This document shows, piece after piece, positions 37,201-48,300 of a stretch of DNA of 64,000 bases. Under the pieces are notes generated by a model. It saw only the letters and a program-made list of their open reading frames with translations, ran no database searches and was not told where the DNA came from. The DNA comes from Cyanobacteria bacterium FACHB-502 (GTDB lineage: Bacteria > Cyanobacteriota > Cyanobacteriia > Elainellales > Elainellaceae). How positions within the stretch are numbered: position 1 is the stretch's first letter; each line of letters begins with the position of its first letter. The position numbers and the translations under genes are program-made. The stretch lies in NCBI GenBank assembly GCA_014695325.1, contig JACJNZ010000069.1:1-64000 (forward strand), written 5' to 3'.

Positions 37201-40200
37201 TGGAAGCCATTGTAATTTGCCATTGTGATGTCGCCCGCTTCCACACAACCCAGGAATCCCTGTTCTAGAAACGGCAAATCTGTTGCCATATGATGTCTCC
37301 AGACGTTGATATGGCTCCCGTGAATGTGGAGAACTGTGCCCTTGTATTTGGGGTCATTTAGTTTCTGATTTAATCGAATCGTCATTTCTGAGAAAGCATA
37401 ACCTGCAGGAATATCTCGAAACATCGAGACCAGCAGCATGGAATACATACTGTAGGCAAAACAGGATTCTTCGGTATTACCAAATTTCAACGAGTAGTTG
37501 AGAGCTTTGAGTACAACCAGGGGAAATAAGTTAGGCTTACTAAGATAGGCAGGGGGTCCCATCGAGGTGAGGAGACTAATAATGGTTCTTAGAGTTGGGT
37601 CTTGAATGACTGGAGCATCAATTAAGTCAGCAATTTGACGATCGCCCAGATTTACGGTTGCCTGTTGCTTCTCTAAATCAATTGCCTTCTGTACCTGTTC
37701 ATCTGTTTCGGGAAACGTAACTTCAAATAGCCTAAGCGCTGTTAATCCAACTCTAAATGCCTCGTCGAATTTCCCTGCAACTTGATAAAGCCTGATTTGA
37801 AGCATATAGATCGTTGCCCGATCTAAATTAGTTTGAGCTTTGCTTAGGAGTAATTGAAACAAAGCCTCTGCCCGATCTAAATTTCCTGTTAAATACTCAC
37901 ACTCTGCCAATTCGGTGAAGAGATTGAAGACCTTAGGACCGTCAGTATTCCAAGCATCGGGCGAGAGTTGATGACTTGCTGTATCAAAAAATCTTAACGC
38001 TGGAATGTAGGCAGTTGAAGCTTTTGCCCGCTTGCCTGCTGCAATATTTAATTGCACAAGGTGATTAATTTCTTCTGGGTCAGAGATATGGTCATGACTG
38101 AGATTGAGATGATTCACGACCTCAAATAATCGCTCTTCTAACTGTTCGGCATTCAGGTTTTTGAGCAACAATCGCCCAATCTGGAGGTGAACCAGTTGCT
38201 TCTGGGCATCAGGAATTAGCACGTAAGCCGCTTGCTGAATGCGATCGTGAACAAAAGAGTAATGCTTTTCAGCAGATTCAATTTGTTCTCCGATAGTAAT
38301 CAAGCCTCGCAGCACTGCTTCCCAAAGTGCTTCTGCAATTACACCAGCAGGTTTTTCAGCAACGATCGCCAAAATCTCTAAATCAAATTGATTCCCAATA
38401 CAGGAAGCAAATTTAAGAAGCTGTTGAGCCTCTGATGATAGCTTTTGCACTCGCTCAATCATCAGATTTACCACATTGTCGGTAAACCCCTTTGTTTCAA
38501 TCTGGTCAATGTCCCACTGCCAAGTTTTCTCAAATGAATTGAAGCGTAATAGATTTTCCTGACACAAAGTTTTGAGAAACTCATTTACAAAAAAAGGATT
38601 TCCACCAGTCTTGTGCAATACTAATTTTGCTAAGGGCTCTGATTGCTGAAGTGAACATTGAAGAGTCTCTGCAATTAGCTGATTCACACAGCCAAGATCA
38701 AGCGGCGACAATACAATTTTTGTCAATGGAATTCCCTGCTGGTGCAGTTTCTCTACCATTAAGTTAAATGGATGAGAAATATCGACTTCGTTATCTCGAT
38801 AGGCAAGCAAGAAGCAGAGAAACTGAAGACTTGAACCTGTAGCAACCGTCTGAATCAGGCTCAGCGTCGCGCTATCTGCCCATTGCATATCATCTAGAAA
38901 AATTGCCAGAGGATGGTCAGCTTGGGCAAATGCGCTAATAAAATTTTGAAAGACCAGATTGAAGCGGTTCTGCGATTCGGTTGACCCCAGTACGGGAATG
39001 GAAGGCTGTTCGCCAATAATCAGTGTGACTTCTGGAATCACATCGGTAATCAACCTGCCATTGTTGCCGACAGCAGATTGAATTCGATCGCGCCAAATCA
39101 CTAACTTTTCTTTTGGCTCAGCCAGAAGTTGACGGACTAATCCCTGAAATGCCTGAACAATTGTGGTGTAGGGAATGTCGCGTTTGTATTGATCAAACTT
39201 ACCCGAAATAAAGATGCCTCGCGTTTGCACAATTGGCTTGTGCAATTCATTGACAAGAGAAGATTTCCCGATTCCAGAATAGCCAGAAACTAAAATCAGT
39301 TCCGGCTTTCCTTCTGCCATAACTCGGTTAAATACGGTCAGTAGCTGAGTAATTTCTGGCTCGCGTCCGTATAGCTTTTGGGGAATCTGGAGGCGATCGG
39401 AGATATCCTGTTCGGCAATCGGAAATGGAAGAATTTCTCCTGTCGTTTCCCATAACTGCAAGCAACGCTCTAAATCCGCCTGCAACCCGAGCGCGCTCTG
39501 ATAGCGATCTTCTGCTACCTTTGCCAACAGCTTTAGAACAATGTCGGATATGACCTGAGGAATGGCTGGATTGATAGCAATAGGAGCAATCGGTGTTTTA
39601 GCAATATGACAGTGAATCCACTCCAGCGGATCATTTCCCTGAAACGGCAACTGCCCAGTTAGCATTTCATAGAAAGTCACACCTAACGAGTACAGATCGC
39701 TGCGCTGATCAATGCCGCGATTCATGCGTCCAGTTTGCTCTGGTGACAAATAGGGCAAACTGCCTTCAATCCGGTTAGAAGCGCCAACAATTTGACTCTC
39801 ATAAGGAAGGAATGCAGCTAATCCGAAATCGCCAATTTTGACTTGATTTTGATCTAAATTGACAATGATATTTTGGGGTTTAATATCTTTGTGAACGATG
39901 TGTCGCTGATGAATTTGTGCCAGGGCAGCTACAATTTGTAATGCCATGTTGAGAAAGGCAGCAGGTTCTTGAAACTGGCTCAAAAGTTGATCGAGCGGTT
40001 GTCCCCCAAAGTCTTCCAGAATAAGATAGGGAACTCCTCGATTGAATTCTAAAGCTAATGCCCGCACCGTTCCTGGCAAGTTGAGCTGCTGTCCGATCGC
40101 GTATTCATGCTTGAGTTGCTCAATATTGCGAGCACTGTACTGCTCTGGACGCAAGCTTTTAATGACCACGGGACAACCGTCTTCTCTCACACCCCGGTAA

Positions 40201-40265
40201 ATGAGCGATTTTGTTCCTTCTTGAATTAAATCGGTAATCGTCAATCCAGATAATGTGAATGTCAC
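34221..40265 (-). CDS. Trifunctional Ser/Thr kinase - AAA ATPase - hybrid histidine kinase
   Basis: 2014 aa. Ser/Thr kinase at 1-275: VVIK with K36, catalytic loop HKDIKPQN with D127, DFG at 146-148, SPEQTGRMNR. AAA_16/predicted ATPase from about 297: Walker A GYSGIGKS at 328-335, FLDDMQWAD. A long helical TPR-like region spans about 700-1320 and includes a run of seven Gln (QQQQQQQ). GAF at about 1345-1500, PAS at about 1515-1630, phosphoacceptor H1638, ATPase domain, receiver with D1940 (LLSDIGMP). Family known in filamentous cyanobacteria and some other bacteria; it combines STAND-like ATP switching with both kinase chemistries. All key residues of each part are present. 42 bases after the 1643-aa kinase. 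Confidence 0.88.
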   Translation of the reverse strand: MTFTLSGLTITDLIQEGTKSLIYRGVREDGCPVVIKSLRPEQYSARNIEQLKHEYAIGQQLNLPGTVRALALEFNRGVPYLILEDFGGQPLDQLLSQFQEPAAFLNMALQIVAALAQIHQRHIVHKDIKPQNIIVNLDQNQVKIGDFGLAAFLPYESQIVGASNRIEGSLPYLSPEQTGRMNRGIDQRSDLYSLGVTFYEMLTGQLPFQGNDPLEWIHCHIAKTPIAPIAINPAIPQVISDIVLKLLAKVAEDRYQSALGLQADLERCLQLWETTGEILPFPIAEQDISDRLQIPQKLYGREPEITQLLTVFNRVMAEGKPELILVSGYSGIGKSSLVNELHKPIVQTRGIFISGKFDQYKRDIPYTTIVQAFQGLVRQLLAEPKEKLVIWRDRIQSAVGNNGRLITDVIPEVTLIIGEQPSIPVLGSTESQNRFNLVFQNFISAFAQADHPLAIFLDDMQWADSATLSLIQTVATGSSLQFLCFLLAYRDNEVDISHPFNLMVEKLHQQGIPLTKIVLSPLDLGCVNQLIAETLQCSLQQSEPLAKLVLHKTGGNPFFVNEFLKTLCQENLLRFNSFEKTWQWDIDQIETKGFTDNVVNLMIERVQKLSSEAQQLLKFASCIGNQFDLEILAIVAEKPAGVIAEALWEAVLRGLITIGEQIESAEKHYSFVHDRIQQAAYVLIPDAQKQLVHLQIGRLLLKNLNAEQLEERLFEVVNHLNLSHDHISDPEEINHLVQLNIAAGKRAKASTAYIPALRFFDTASHQLSPDAWNTDGPKVFNLFTELAECEYLTGNLDRAEALFQLLLSKAQTNLDRATIYMLQIRLYQVAGKFDEAFRVGLTALRLFEVTFPETDEQVQKAIDLEKQQATVNLGDRQIADLIDAPVIQDPTLRTIISLLTSMGPPAYLSKPNLFPLVVLKALNYSLKFGNTEESCFAYSMYSMLLVSMFRDIPAGYAFSEMTIRLNQKLNDPKYKGTVLHIHGSHINVWRHHMATDLPFLEQGFLGCVEAGDITMANYNGFQGSWQMIEAITPLMDADRAIQKYLAFAHQSKHEAAYQTIRLQQQLILNLQGQTPHSHTLNGDGFDEGQALAILKRTEFASGIVFYYIIKLIVFFTYEQYQEALQSAQEAFKVLGAVRSLPIEANYLLHHSLVLTALYSSQSSEVQTEYLTTLQQQQQQLQYWADYCPANFLHKALLVAAEVARIEGRDLEAMRLYEQSIKSAQEHEFVQYEALAYELAAKFYLNREFEPIAKTYFQEARNAYLRWGAVGKVKYLEDRYPALLPRLKPAFPKDPVTSSSTTFVSSGAQLDILSVIKASQTISSEIVLSELLKTLMQIVIEQAGAEVGYVLQFRRNRLVIEVEARANRANEQLSIQHFMANAETSSLVPQSILNYVQRTQETVILEDAATSTLFSEDQYVIRNQPKSVLCLPIARQSKLIAILYLENNLATKAFTQTQLSALEILSAQIAISLENAQLYQELAESREQLNLALQSGQIGVWSWDVMNDRIEWDDQMYQAFGVSRETFSCTLEAVLGCIHPDDRDYFTQTLSQTLADRVEHKLEYRVVFPDSTIHYIAARGRPFFDEMGQPIRMTGIVLDITERKLAEERQLQLVQEQTARAEAESANRMKDEFLAVLSHELRSPLNPILGWSRLLRTQNLPDAKRVQALETIERNAKLQSELIEDLLDVSRILQGKLSLNTAPVNLVPTIQAAVETVRLAAEAKSIEIKMSLALHAGLVLGDSNRLQQVVWNLLSNAVKFTPARGRVEVKLEQVEIEHNELEIQNGANSQLAYAQITVTDTGKGIHPSFLPHVFEYFRQADSTTTRKHGGLGLGLAIVRHLVELHGGTVQAESEGEELGATFTVRLPLMPTQSTVDVDIEPLAPAFILSGLQILVVDDDTDTREFVAFILEQAGANVLTAASAAEALATLSQSLPNLLLSDIGMPGMDGYMLIRQLRNLPPEQGGTILAIALTAFAGEMNQQQALAAGFQMHISKPIEPEYLISKIASLVVRSMS

Positions 40266-40307
40266 TCTAGCTGCTCCTCTGCCGTTCCCATTGTGAATGA
40301 TAAAACC

Positions 40308-43300
40308 CTAATTATTTTTCAAAAGACTAGGAGGCTGGAATGATTCTGCCATTACCTGCGCGATCGTTTTCAAGAGCTGTTCTGGTTCGACTGGTTTGGC
40401 AAGATGGCGTTGAAATCCAGCAGATAGGGCTTGTTGCTCGTTGACATCCCCGGCGTAGGCAGTCAAAGCAATGGCCGGAATCATTTTTCCCTGCTTGGAT
40501 AAGCTCGGGCGAACTTGTCTCATTAAGGCGTAACCATCCATTTTCGGCATTCCGATGTCGCTAATTACAATATCTGGCAATGACTCAGAAATTTGCTGCA
40601 AGGCTTCGGCTGCGGATGCCGCTACCCTAACCGTTGCCCCCTGTTCTTCCAGGATGAAACGAATTAGCTCCCGCATATCCGCTTCATCATCCACAATCAG
40701 AACACAAATATCATTCAAATGATGCGTTTTTTGAGTGGGTAAGGGTGACTCTAAATGAGGTGTTAGCGTCGATACTATCAGGGGGAGTTGAACCGTAAAA
40801 GTGGTGCCCATTCCAAGGCCCGGGCTTTCCGCTTTCACTGTACCGCCGTGCAGTTCAACCAGATGACGGACGATCGCCAATCCCAACCCCAATCCACCAA
40901 ATTGACGGGTCGTGCTGCTATCCGCTTGACGAAAATAGTCAAAAATATAAGGCAGGAAATCAGGGCTAATTCCCTCTCCTGTGTCGCTCACCTGAATTTG
41001 AGCATTGGTTCCTATGCGATCGAGTCGAACCTGCACTCGACCACCTGACCGAGTAAATTTGACTGCATTCGAGAGCAGATTCCATACAATTTGCTGGAGA
41101 CGATTCGCATCGCCATTCGTCTGTGCAACCCCAGGATTGAATGCAGTCTGAATCTGAATGCCTTTTGCTTCCGCTGACAGTCGCACTGTTTCAAGGGCTG
41201 CTTCGATTGTGGTCACCAGATCAACGGGGCGAGCATCTAGTCTTACTTTTCCTTGAAGAATGCGAGAGACATCTAGCAGATCTTCGATGAGCTGAGACTG
41301 AAGTTTTGCATTGCGTTCGATCGTGTCGAGGGCGCGGTCGGTCGCTGTCGCATCAAATGAGCGAGTGCGGAGCAGTCTCGTCCAGCCCAAAATTGGATTT
41401 AAAGGGGTTCTTAATTCATGGGACAGCACCGCAAGGAACTCATCTTTCACCCGGTTAGCAGCTTCTGCCTGCTCACGAGCAAATTGCTCTCGTCTCAAGA
41501 GCTGTTCTCGCTCTGCTTCGATCGCTTTGCGCTCTGTAATGTCGATTGTTGCCCCCAGCATTCGCACCGGGCCGCCCTGAGCATTGAAAAAAGCACCTCC
41601 TGTCGTGGAGAGCCAACGAATTGCCCCAGAAGGTTGGACAACCCGGAATTCAATTTCATAGCTCGATCGCTTTTCTAGCGCCTGCTGAATGGCTGCCGAG
41701 ACTTTTGCACGATCTTCAGGATGAATTAGCTCTGCAAAATCCTCTACTTTGCCGCTAAAGGTGTCGGGGGTTAAACCATGAAACTGATAAATTTGCTCTG
41801 ACCAGGTAATGTGATTGTTGATGATATCCCAATCCCAAATTCCTGATTGACCTACTGATAAAGCCAGGCGCAGTCGTTCTTCGCTCTGACGTAACGATTC
41901 CTCTGCCTGCTTGCGATCGCTCAAATCTAGAACAAAGGCAACTGCTTCTTCTCGCACTGCATAAACCAGACTAAAACCGATTAAAACTGAAACTCGGCGA
42001 CCGTCTTTGCGAATATATTCTTTTTCGTAGGGCGCACAGGCTCCCCGTCTCCGCGCCTCAGCAATTGCTTCCTCATCTAATGACTGATACTCAGGGGGAG
42101 TAATATCACTCCATCTCAGGTTTCTTGCCTGTAAATCTTCACGGGTGTATCCCACAATCCTGAGAAATTCGTCATTGGCTTCCTGAATGCCGCCCTCTAA
42201 ATCTCCGAACAAAATTCCAATGACGTTAGCAGCCACAAAGCTGTGTAACCGTTCTTCGCTGAGACGCAAAGCCGCTTCGGTTTGTTTGCGAGCCGTAATA
42301 TCCGCAACGACCGATACACAGCTAATTCCGGCTTGGGTTTCATCAACTGGAGCAGCCCATAGTTCTACATCAAACAGGACATTGCCCTTCTTTTGACGCT
42401 GTGCCTCAACTCCGGCTAAACCTTGCCCCTGAAGGGTGATTGCCAGGTTGTTTAAAAACTCATTCCGTTTACCATCCGGGATTGCGGGTAAAAACTTTCC
42501 TAAAACTTCCTGTTGACTCCAACCAAAGATGCGTGCGGCGGCAGGGTTCCAAATTTGCACCGTGCCATCTGAGCGCAAGCCCATAATTGCCAGCGGGCAG
42601 GCTTGGATGATCGCCTGTAGGGTTTGATTGCTCTGGGCTAAGGCGGCTTCTGCTTGCTTGCGTTCCGCTTCACGCTGCTTTGTAGGGGTAATATCCAGCA
42701 ATGTGCCAAAGAAGTCAACCGTTCGCCGAGATTCTCCCTCTCCTTCAAATTGGGCTTGCCCCTTCGCAAGTACCCAGCGTTCAGTGCCGTCATTCCATAT
42801 AATTCGGTACTCAATTTCGTAGCTCCCAGTTGATTGTGGATCGATCGCTGCACTCACCGCATTAGCGACGCGCGATCGATCGTCTGGGTGCATCCGCTCC
42901 AATACGCTGGGCAGGGAAATCATCACCGCATCTTCCGGCTCGCCCCATATTTCACGCATTCGCTTGTCCATTTCAACCAGGTTTGTATTCAGGTGCAGCC
43001 GCCAGCCGCCGAGCCGACCCACCTGAATTGCCAGCCGCGCCCACTCTTCGCTTTCTCGCAGGGCTTGTTCTGCCTGTTTGCGCTCGGTAATGTCAATTAA
43101 CAAGCCATCCCACACCATGCCGTCTTCAGTTTGCTCTGGACGAGATTTGCCCTGAAACCACTTGAGCCGCCCCGATGGGGTAATCAAGCGTCCTTCCCAT
43201 TGCCAGGGCAGCCGATTGTTGATGGCGATCGCCACTGATTCTCGTAACGATGGCAGTTCATCCGGGTGAATCAGATTCCAAAAGCAGTCTGCATCCTGGA

Positions 43301-45239
43301 TAACGTTTATTGGTTCTAATTCAAGCAGTTCACGCGAGCCAGAGCTGACGTAGGTAAAAGCTTCAGAACCATCAGCCTTGGGCGCATAGCGATAAATCAT
43401 TCCCGGTACGTTGCGGGCAATCACCTGAAACCGGGCTTCGCTTTCTTGCAGTGCTGTTTCTACCTGCTTACGCTTGGTAATATCCAGCGCAATTCCGGTC
43501 ATGCGGATGGGCTGTCGATTTTCATCATAAAATGTTTGTCCGATCGCGGTTAGCCACCGTTCTCCTTGGGCTGGATGAAGGATACGAAATTCAACGTTGG
43601 TATCAATCTGATGCTCTAATGCTTGACGGGTTGCCCGATCAACGCGATCGCGGTCTTGGTCAACAATAGAATTGAGCCAATTTTTATAGGAAGGTTGAGT
43701 GACGGCTGAATCTAGCCCATAAAGACGGTAATATTCTTCTGACCAAGTCACCTGATTGGTTGTAATATCCCAGTCCCACACACCCGCATTCGCAGCCTGT
43801 TGAGCAATTCTCAGACGTTCTTCACTTTGTTGCAGCGTTTCTTCAGCTTGCTTGCGCTGGGTGATATCGCTCACCAATGCCACAAAACCTTCGACCTTAC
43901 CCTGCGGATCAAACCGAGGCACAAAAGTAGCACTAATAATCTTTGTCTCAACATCTTTGTAGTGCATTTCGTTCTCAAAGCTAACCGCATGTCCGGCTAA
44001 CACCTGCTCGACATAAGGACGAACGCTTTCATAGGCGACTTCCCCCATCACCTCCCAAATATATTTGCCACACACTTCACTGGCACGTCGTCTAAACCAC
44101 TGTTCGTAGGTTTGATTGATGAAGCGATAACGCTGCTCAGTATCAATAAACGAAATCAAAACCGGGAGCGAATTGGTAATCAGGCGCAGTTCGGCTTCTC
44201 GTTGCTGTAAGGCAACTTCGGCTTGAATCCGTTTGCTCACATCGATCGCCACCCCCGCCAGAAGCTGCTGCCCACTCGCATTCCAGAAAGGAAACTTAAA
44301 AGCCATATAGCTGTGTTCGCCATCCTCGTGGTGAATGGTTTCCAGCGTTTGCATTGGCTGACGACTGGTCAATACAGCTAAGTCATTCTCGCGAAGCTGT
44401 TTTGCAATGGCAGGTGGCAACAGCTCAAAATCCGTTTTGCCAATCAAATCTGCCTGCGATCGCTGACAGGCTCGCTCAACCCACGAATTGGCATAGACAT
44501 ATCGCCCCGCTTCATCTTTGATAAATGCCGCGATCGGACTGTGGTTCATGAAGCTTTGGAACAGCTCATGACTTTCTTTGAGGGCTGCTTCTGTGCGCTT
44601 CCGCTCCATAAACTGACCAATCTGGCTGCCGATCGCCGCCATCATATTCAGTAAATCTGCATCTGGCTCTTGAACACGATCGCAAAAGCACTCAATCACA
44701 CCCAAGACTTGATTGCTCAATACAATGGGGAATCCAAAGACAGCCCGTAAGCCTGCCTCTGCTGCCTTTGCCGCCCTCGGAAAATTGCTGTCTTCCTTGG
44801 GGTCTGAAATCCACATGGGCTGACGATTGAGCCAAACTCGACCGGGTAGCCCAACACCAGGAGCGAAGGTTGTTTGCAATTTGGACTCAATCAGGGCCTG
44901 AGCAGAAGTTGTGGGCGATCGCCAGTTATCGCTATAGTGCAGGCAATTCGTTTGGGGATTGACACTCCAAAACATCCCTAATTGCCATCCCAACGTTTCA
45001 CAAATCGCTTGTAGAATCGCTGGCAGGGCATCGGACACCGTAGTTGCTTCAGCCAAAATTTGGGCGATCGCATACTGAATATCGCGCCGGCGTTCTGCTT
45101 GCTCCTGGATTAACTTTTGGTGCGCTGTCTGCTCTCGCTGCCTGCACAGTTCCTCACGCTGTTCCAACTCCTGAACGCGTTGGCGTAATTGTGCTAATTC
45201 ATCCAGCAATTGTTCTTTTGTCTTTTCCGCATCTAACAT
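40308..45239 (-). CDS. Hybrid histidine kinase with GAF and eight PAS domains
   Basis: 1643 aa, soluble. N-terminal coiled coil (about 1-55), GAF (about 58-212), then eight PAS/PAC units, each introduced by a helix such as ALKESHELFQ, LQQSEERLRIA or ALAQSNQTLQ (from about 218 to 1235). Phosphoacceptor H1274 in VLSHELRTPLNPILG, ATPase domain with NLLSNAVKF, receiver with D1561 (VISDIGMP). PAS units 3 and 8 share WDWDI...TWSE and look recently duplicated. No output domain beyond the receiver. No haem or flavin ligand motif could be assigned by eye. Confidence 0.87.
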   Translation of the reverse strand: MLDAEKTKEQLLDELAQLRQRVQELEQREELCRQREQTAHQKLIQEQAERRRDIQYAIAQILAEATTVSDALPAILQAICETLGWQLGMFWSVNPQTNCLHYSDNWRSPTTSAQALIESKLQTTFAPGVGLPGRVWLNRQPMWISDPKEDSNFPRAAKAAEAGLRAVFGFPIVLSNQVLGVIECFCDRVQEPDADLLNMMAAIGSQIGQFMERKRTEAALKESHELFQSFMNHSPIAAFIKDEAGRYVYANSWVERACQRSQADLIGKTDFELLPPAIAKQLRENDLAVLTSRQPMQTLETIHHEDGEHSYMAFKFPFWNASGQQLLAGVAIDVSKRIQAEVALQQREAELRLITNSLPVLISFIDTEQRYRFINQTYEQWFRRRASEVCGKYIWEVMGEVAYESVRPYVEQVLAGHAVSFENEMHYKDVETKIISATFVPRFDPQGKVEGFVALVSDITQRKQAEETLQQSEERLRIAQQAANAGVWDWDITTNQVTWSEEYYRLYGLDSAVTQPSYKNWLNSIVDQDRDRVDRATRQALEHQIDTNVEFRILHPAQGERWLTAIGQTFYDENRQPIRMTGIALDITKRKQVETALQESEARFQVIARNVPGMIYRYAPKADGSEAFTYVSSGSRELLELEPINVIQDADCFWNLIHPDELPSLRESVAIAINNRLPWQWEGRLITPSGRLKWFQGKSRPEQTEDGMVWDGLLIDITERKQAEQALRESEEWARLAIQVGRLGGWRLHLNTNLVEMDKRMREIWGEPEDAVMISLPSVLERMHPDDRSRVANAVSAAIDPQSTGSYEIEYRIIWNDGTERWVLAKGQAQFEGEGESRRTVDFFGTLLDITPTKQREAERKQAEAALAQSNQTLQAIIQACPLAIMGLRSDGTVQIWNPAAARIFGWSQQEVLGKFLPAIPDGKRNEFLNNLAITLQGQGLAGVEAQRQKKGNVLFDVELWAAPVDETQAGISCVSVVADITARKQTEAALRLSEERLHSFVAANVIGILFGDLEGGIQEANDEFLRIVGYTREDLQARNLRWSDITPPEYQSLDEEAIAEARRRGACAPYEKEYIRKDGRRVSVLIGFSLVYAVREEAVAFVLDLSDRKQAEESLRQSEERLRLALSVGQSGIWDWDIINNHITWSEQIYQFHGLTPDTFSGKVEDFAELIHPEDRAKVSAAIQQALEKRSSYEIEFRVVQPSGAIRWLSTTGGAFFNAQGGPVRMLGATIDITERKAIEAEREQLLRREQFAREQAEAANRVKDEFLAVLSHELRTPLNPILGWTRLLRTRSFDATATDRALDTIERNAKLQSQLIEDLLDVSRILQGKVRLDARPVDLVTTIEAALETVRLSAEAKGIQIQTAFNPGVAQTNGDANRLQQIVWNLLSNAVKFTRSGGRVQVRLDRIGTNAQIQVSDTGEGISPDFLPYIFDYFRQADSSTTRQFGGLGLGLAIVRHLVELHGGTVKAESPGLGMGTTFTVQLPLIVSTLTPHLESPLPTQKTHHLNDICVLIVDDEADMRELIRFILEEQGATVRVAASAAEALQQISESLPDIVISDIGMPKMDGYALMRQVRPSLSKQGKMIPAIALTAYAGDVNEQQALSAGFQRHLAKPVEPEQLLKTIAQVMAESFQPPSLLKNN

Positions 45240-45377
45240 GAACGTAGCCGTATAAAAAAGGGAATTAATTGAAGTCAGCGGTTTTAATGCACGTTGGGAT
45301 TAAGCAAGGAACTGAGACTTCGGTTTGGGAATAACGTACTGCCGCTATCCTGATACCCGTTGTTGCTCAGGATTTTG

Positions 45378-48300
45378 CTAGGAGCCAATGAAGCCCAGGA
45401 TTGCCTGTAGGAGCACCTCTGGCTCAACGGGTTTAGGAATATGCTGTTGAAATCCGGCTGCTAGGGCTTGCTGCTGATCGACTTCTCCGGCGTAGGCAGT
45501 GAGGGCAATCGCTGGAATTGGACGATCGCCCTGTTCAGCCTCCAATGTTCGGACCTGTCGCAGCAAGGTGTAGCCATCCATCTGCGGCATTCCAATGTCG
45601 AGAAGGAGAATATCAGGTTTCGCTTGAGCCAGCACTTGCAAGGCTTCTGGGGCAGAGGAAACCGCAACGACAGAAGCCCCTGCTTCCTTCAGGATGAAGG
45701 TCGCTAATTCTAGATTGTCAATTTCGTCATCCACAGCAAGGACTTTAATCCCCTGCAACGACAAGGTGTGATTAACCACGGCTGCCTCCTGGTTTGGGAC
45801 GGTTGAGGTTGATACGAGGGGGAGTTTGACTGTGAATGTTGCACCTTGCCCTTCTCCGGCACTCTCCGCATGGATTGTACCCCCATGCAGCTCAACAATG
45901 TGCTGGGCGATCGCCAGTCCTAGCCCCAATCCTCCAAATGTTCTAGTTGTACTGCTATCTGCCTGACGAAAAGTATCAAAGACAAAAGGTAAGAACTCTG
46001 CACTGATGCCTTTTCCCGTGTCTTTGACTTGAATCTGGGCTTGCCCACCCATCGCAGCGAGCTGGATCTCGATTTGACCCTGCTCAGGCGTAAACTTCAC
46101 CGCATTGGATAATAGATTCCAAACCACCTGTTGCAGGCGCGCTGCATCTCCCAAAACAGGACTAACCTCTGCGGCAATTTGGGTTTGGATCTGAATGTGC
46201 TTATCCTCGGCATTTAAGCGAACGGTGTCAATCGCTGCGCTAATAATCGAGGCGGGACTGATTGGACAGCGATTTAAAATCAGCTTGCCTTGCAGGATGC
46301 GAGAAATGTCCAGCAAATCTTCGATCAACTGCACTTGTAATTTGGCATTGCGCTCGATCGTTTCAAGGGCGATCGCGGTTCTGTTCGCATCCAGGTTGCC
46401 TCGCTGCAATAATTTTGACCATCCCAGAATCGGATTCATCGGCGTTCGCAGTTCATGGGACAGCACTGCCAGAAACTCATCTTTCATTCGATTTGCAGCT
46501 TCGGCTTGCGCTCTGGCTCGTTGTTCGGCTTCATAGAGCTGGGCACGCGCGATCGCCTGGGCACACTGCTGCGCGAGCGAGAGCATAAACGCCCGATCGG
46601 CTGGCTCAAGCTGGGGGAGCTGGGCAAATGTGACGGATATTCCACCAACTGCCTGCCCCTCAATCATCAAGGGCAGAGAGACCCAGATCGGGTACTTGGC
46701 TTGAACGTAGCTTTTTGCCAGGTGCGGATAGTGAGCAATGCGTTCTTCCAGCGTTTCTTCCCACATGGGTTGTCCGGTGCGAACGGCATCCGTTAACGGG
46801 GTAGCAACGGTGAGCGAGAAGCGTCGCCATTCTGGAGCAATAGCAATTCCATCGCCGAGATGGTGAATAATCTCCAGTTCGTCTTTTTGTGGAGTGACCA
46901 AAGCGACCAGAACTGAGGCAGCATTCACCACCGCCATGGTTTGGTGGGCAATGACTTCTGCAACTTGAACCGGAGTTAATGACTCGGAAAGGGCAGCCGT
47001 TACTGCCTGGAGTCGGGTGGTGCGATCGGCAGTTCGTTCTGCTCGCTGGCGTGCCTGTTCTGCCTGCTGATAGAGTCGGGCATTGGCGATCGCCATCGCT
47101 GCCCGGTCTGCTAAATCCTGAAACAGGTTTAAATCCTCTTGCGTGTGTGGATCGGCAGGCGCATGACGGGTGAGGCTTAATACCCCGATCGGCTCTCCCT
47201 GCACCTTCAATGGAACGAGCAGGGTACTGCGAACTTGAAACCGTTCTAGATAAAGGCGGTATTCCGGTTTAATGACCGCACTAAGCTCTTGCTGCGAAGT
47301 GACAGGCATCAGCAGGGGTTCTCCGCTCTGCATCACCCGTCCCCCAATGCCTTCATCAATGCGACGGGGATATTGCTCTAGCAAATCCTTCAGAAAGGCT
47401 CGAATTTCTGGGTCGGCGTGATAGCACGAGACAGAATTCAGCGATCGCTCATCGTCTCCAATCAGATTGAGGACACAAACATCCCCCGCTAATTCGCTGG
47501 CGAGCCGAGCCACTGTGTCTAGAATGGTTTGCAAGTCCAGGTTGGCTGCCGCAAACGTCTGGGAAGCCTGAGCCAAAAATCGCTGGGTTTGCTCCATCCG
47601 CTTCCAATCGTCAATATCGGTGCAGCTGCCAAACCATTTCGTGATCTCGCCGTTCTCGTCCAGCAAAGGGTAAGCTCGCGTTAAATGCCATCGGTAGACC
47701 CCATCGGCTCGTCTCAGACGTTGTTCGGCTTGTAGCGTATCTTTATCTGTGACGGCTTTGATCCAGGCGTTAATGAAGCGATCGTGATCACCCGGATGGC
47801 GGAAGCTGCCGTTTGCATTCTGGCTTTCTTCCAGAGTTAAGCCTGTGTACTGGAACCACCGCTGGTTGTAGTATTCGGTAAATCCATTCGCTTGAGCCAC
47901 CCAAACGATCTGCGGAATCGATTCTGCCAGACACCGGAAGCGTTGCTCACTGGCTTCTGCAAATGCCCGTGCCTCTTGCTCTGCCTGATAAAGCTGTGCC
48001 CGACGAATCGCTTGAGCACAATGATGTGCTAGGGCAAGGATAAATGCCCGATCTGCTTCGTGGATAGAGTGGGCTTCTGTAAATCCAATGCCTAGCGAAC
48101 CCAAAACTTTATTTTCAGCAATGAGCGGAATGGCGGCGATCGCACCTGAGGAAATACTGTTTTGCAAAGAAGCCAGTTGAGGATAGGCGGCGATCGCCTC
48201 ATCTAAAGATTGCAGGAAAACGGGAGTTTGAGTTTGCACTACATGAGCAAGCGGCACAGCAGACGTTATCGGAAACCGCTGCCACATCGACAAAGCATTG

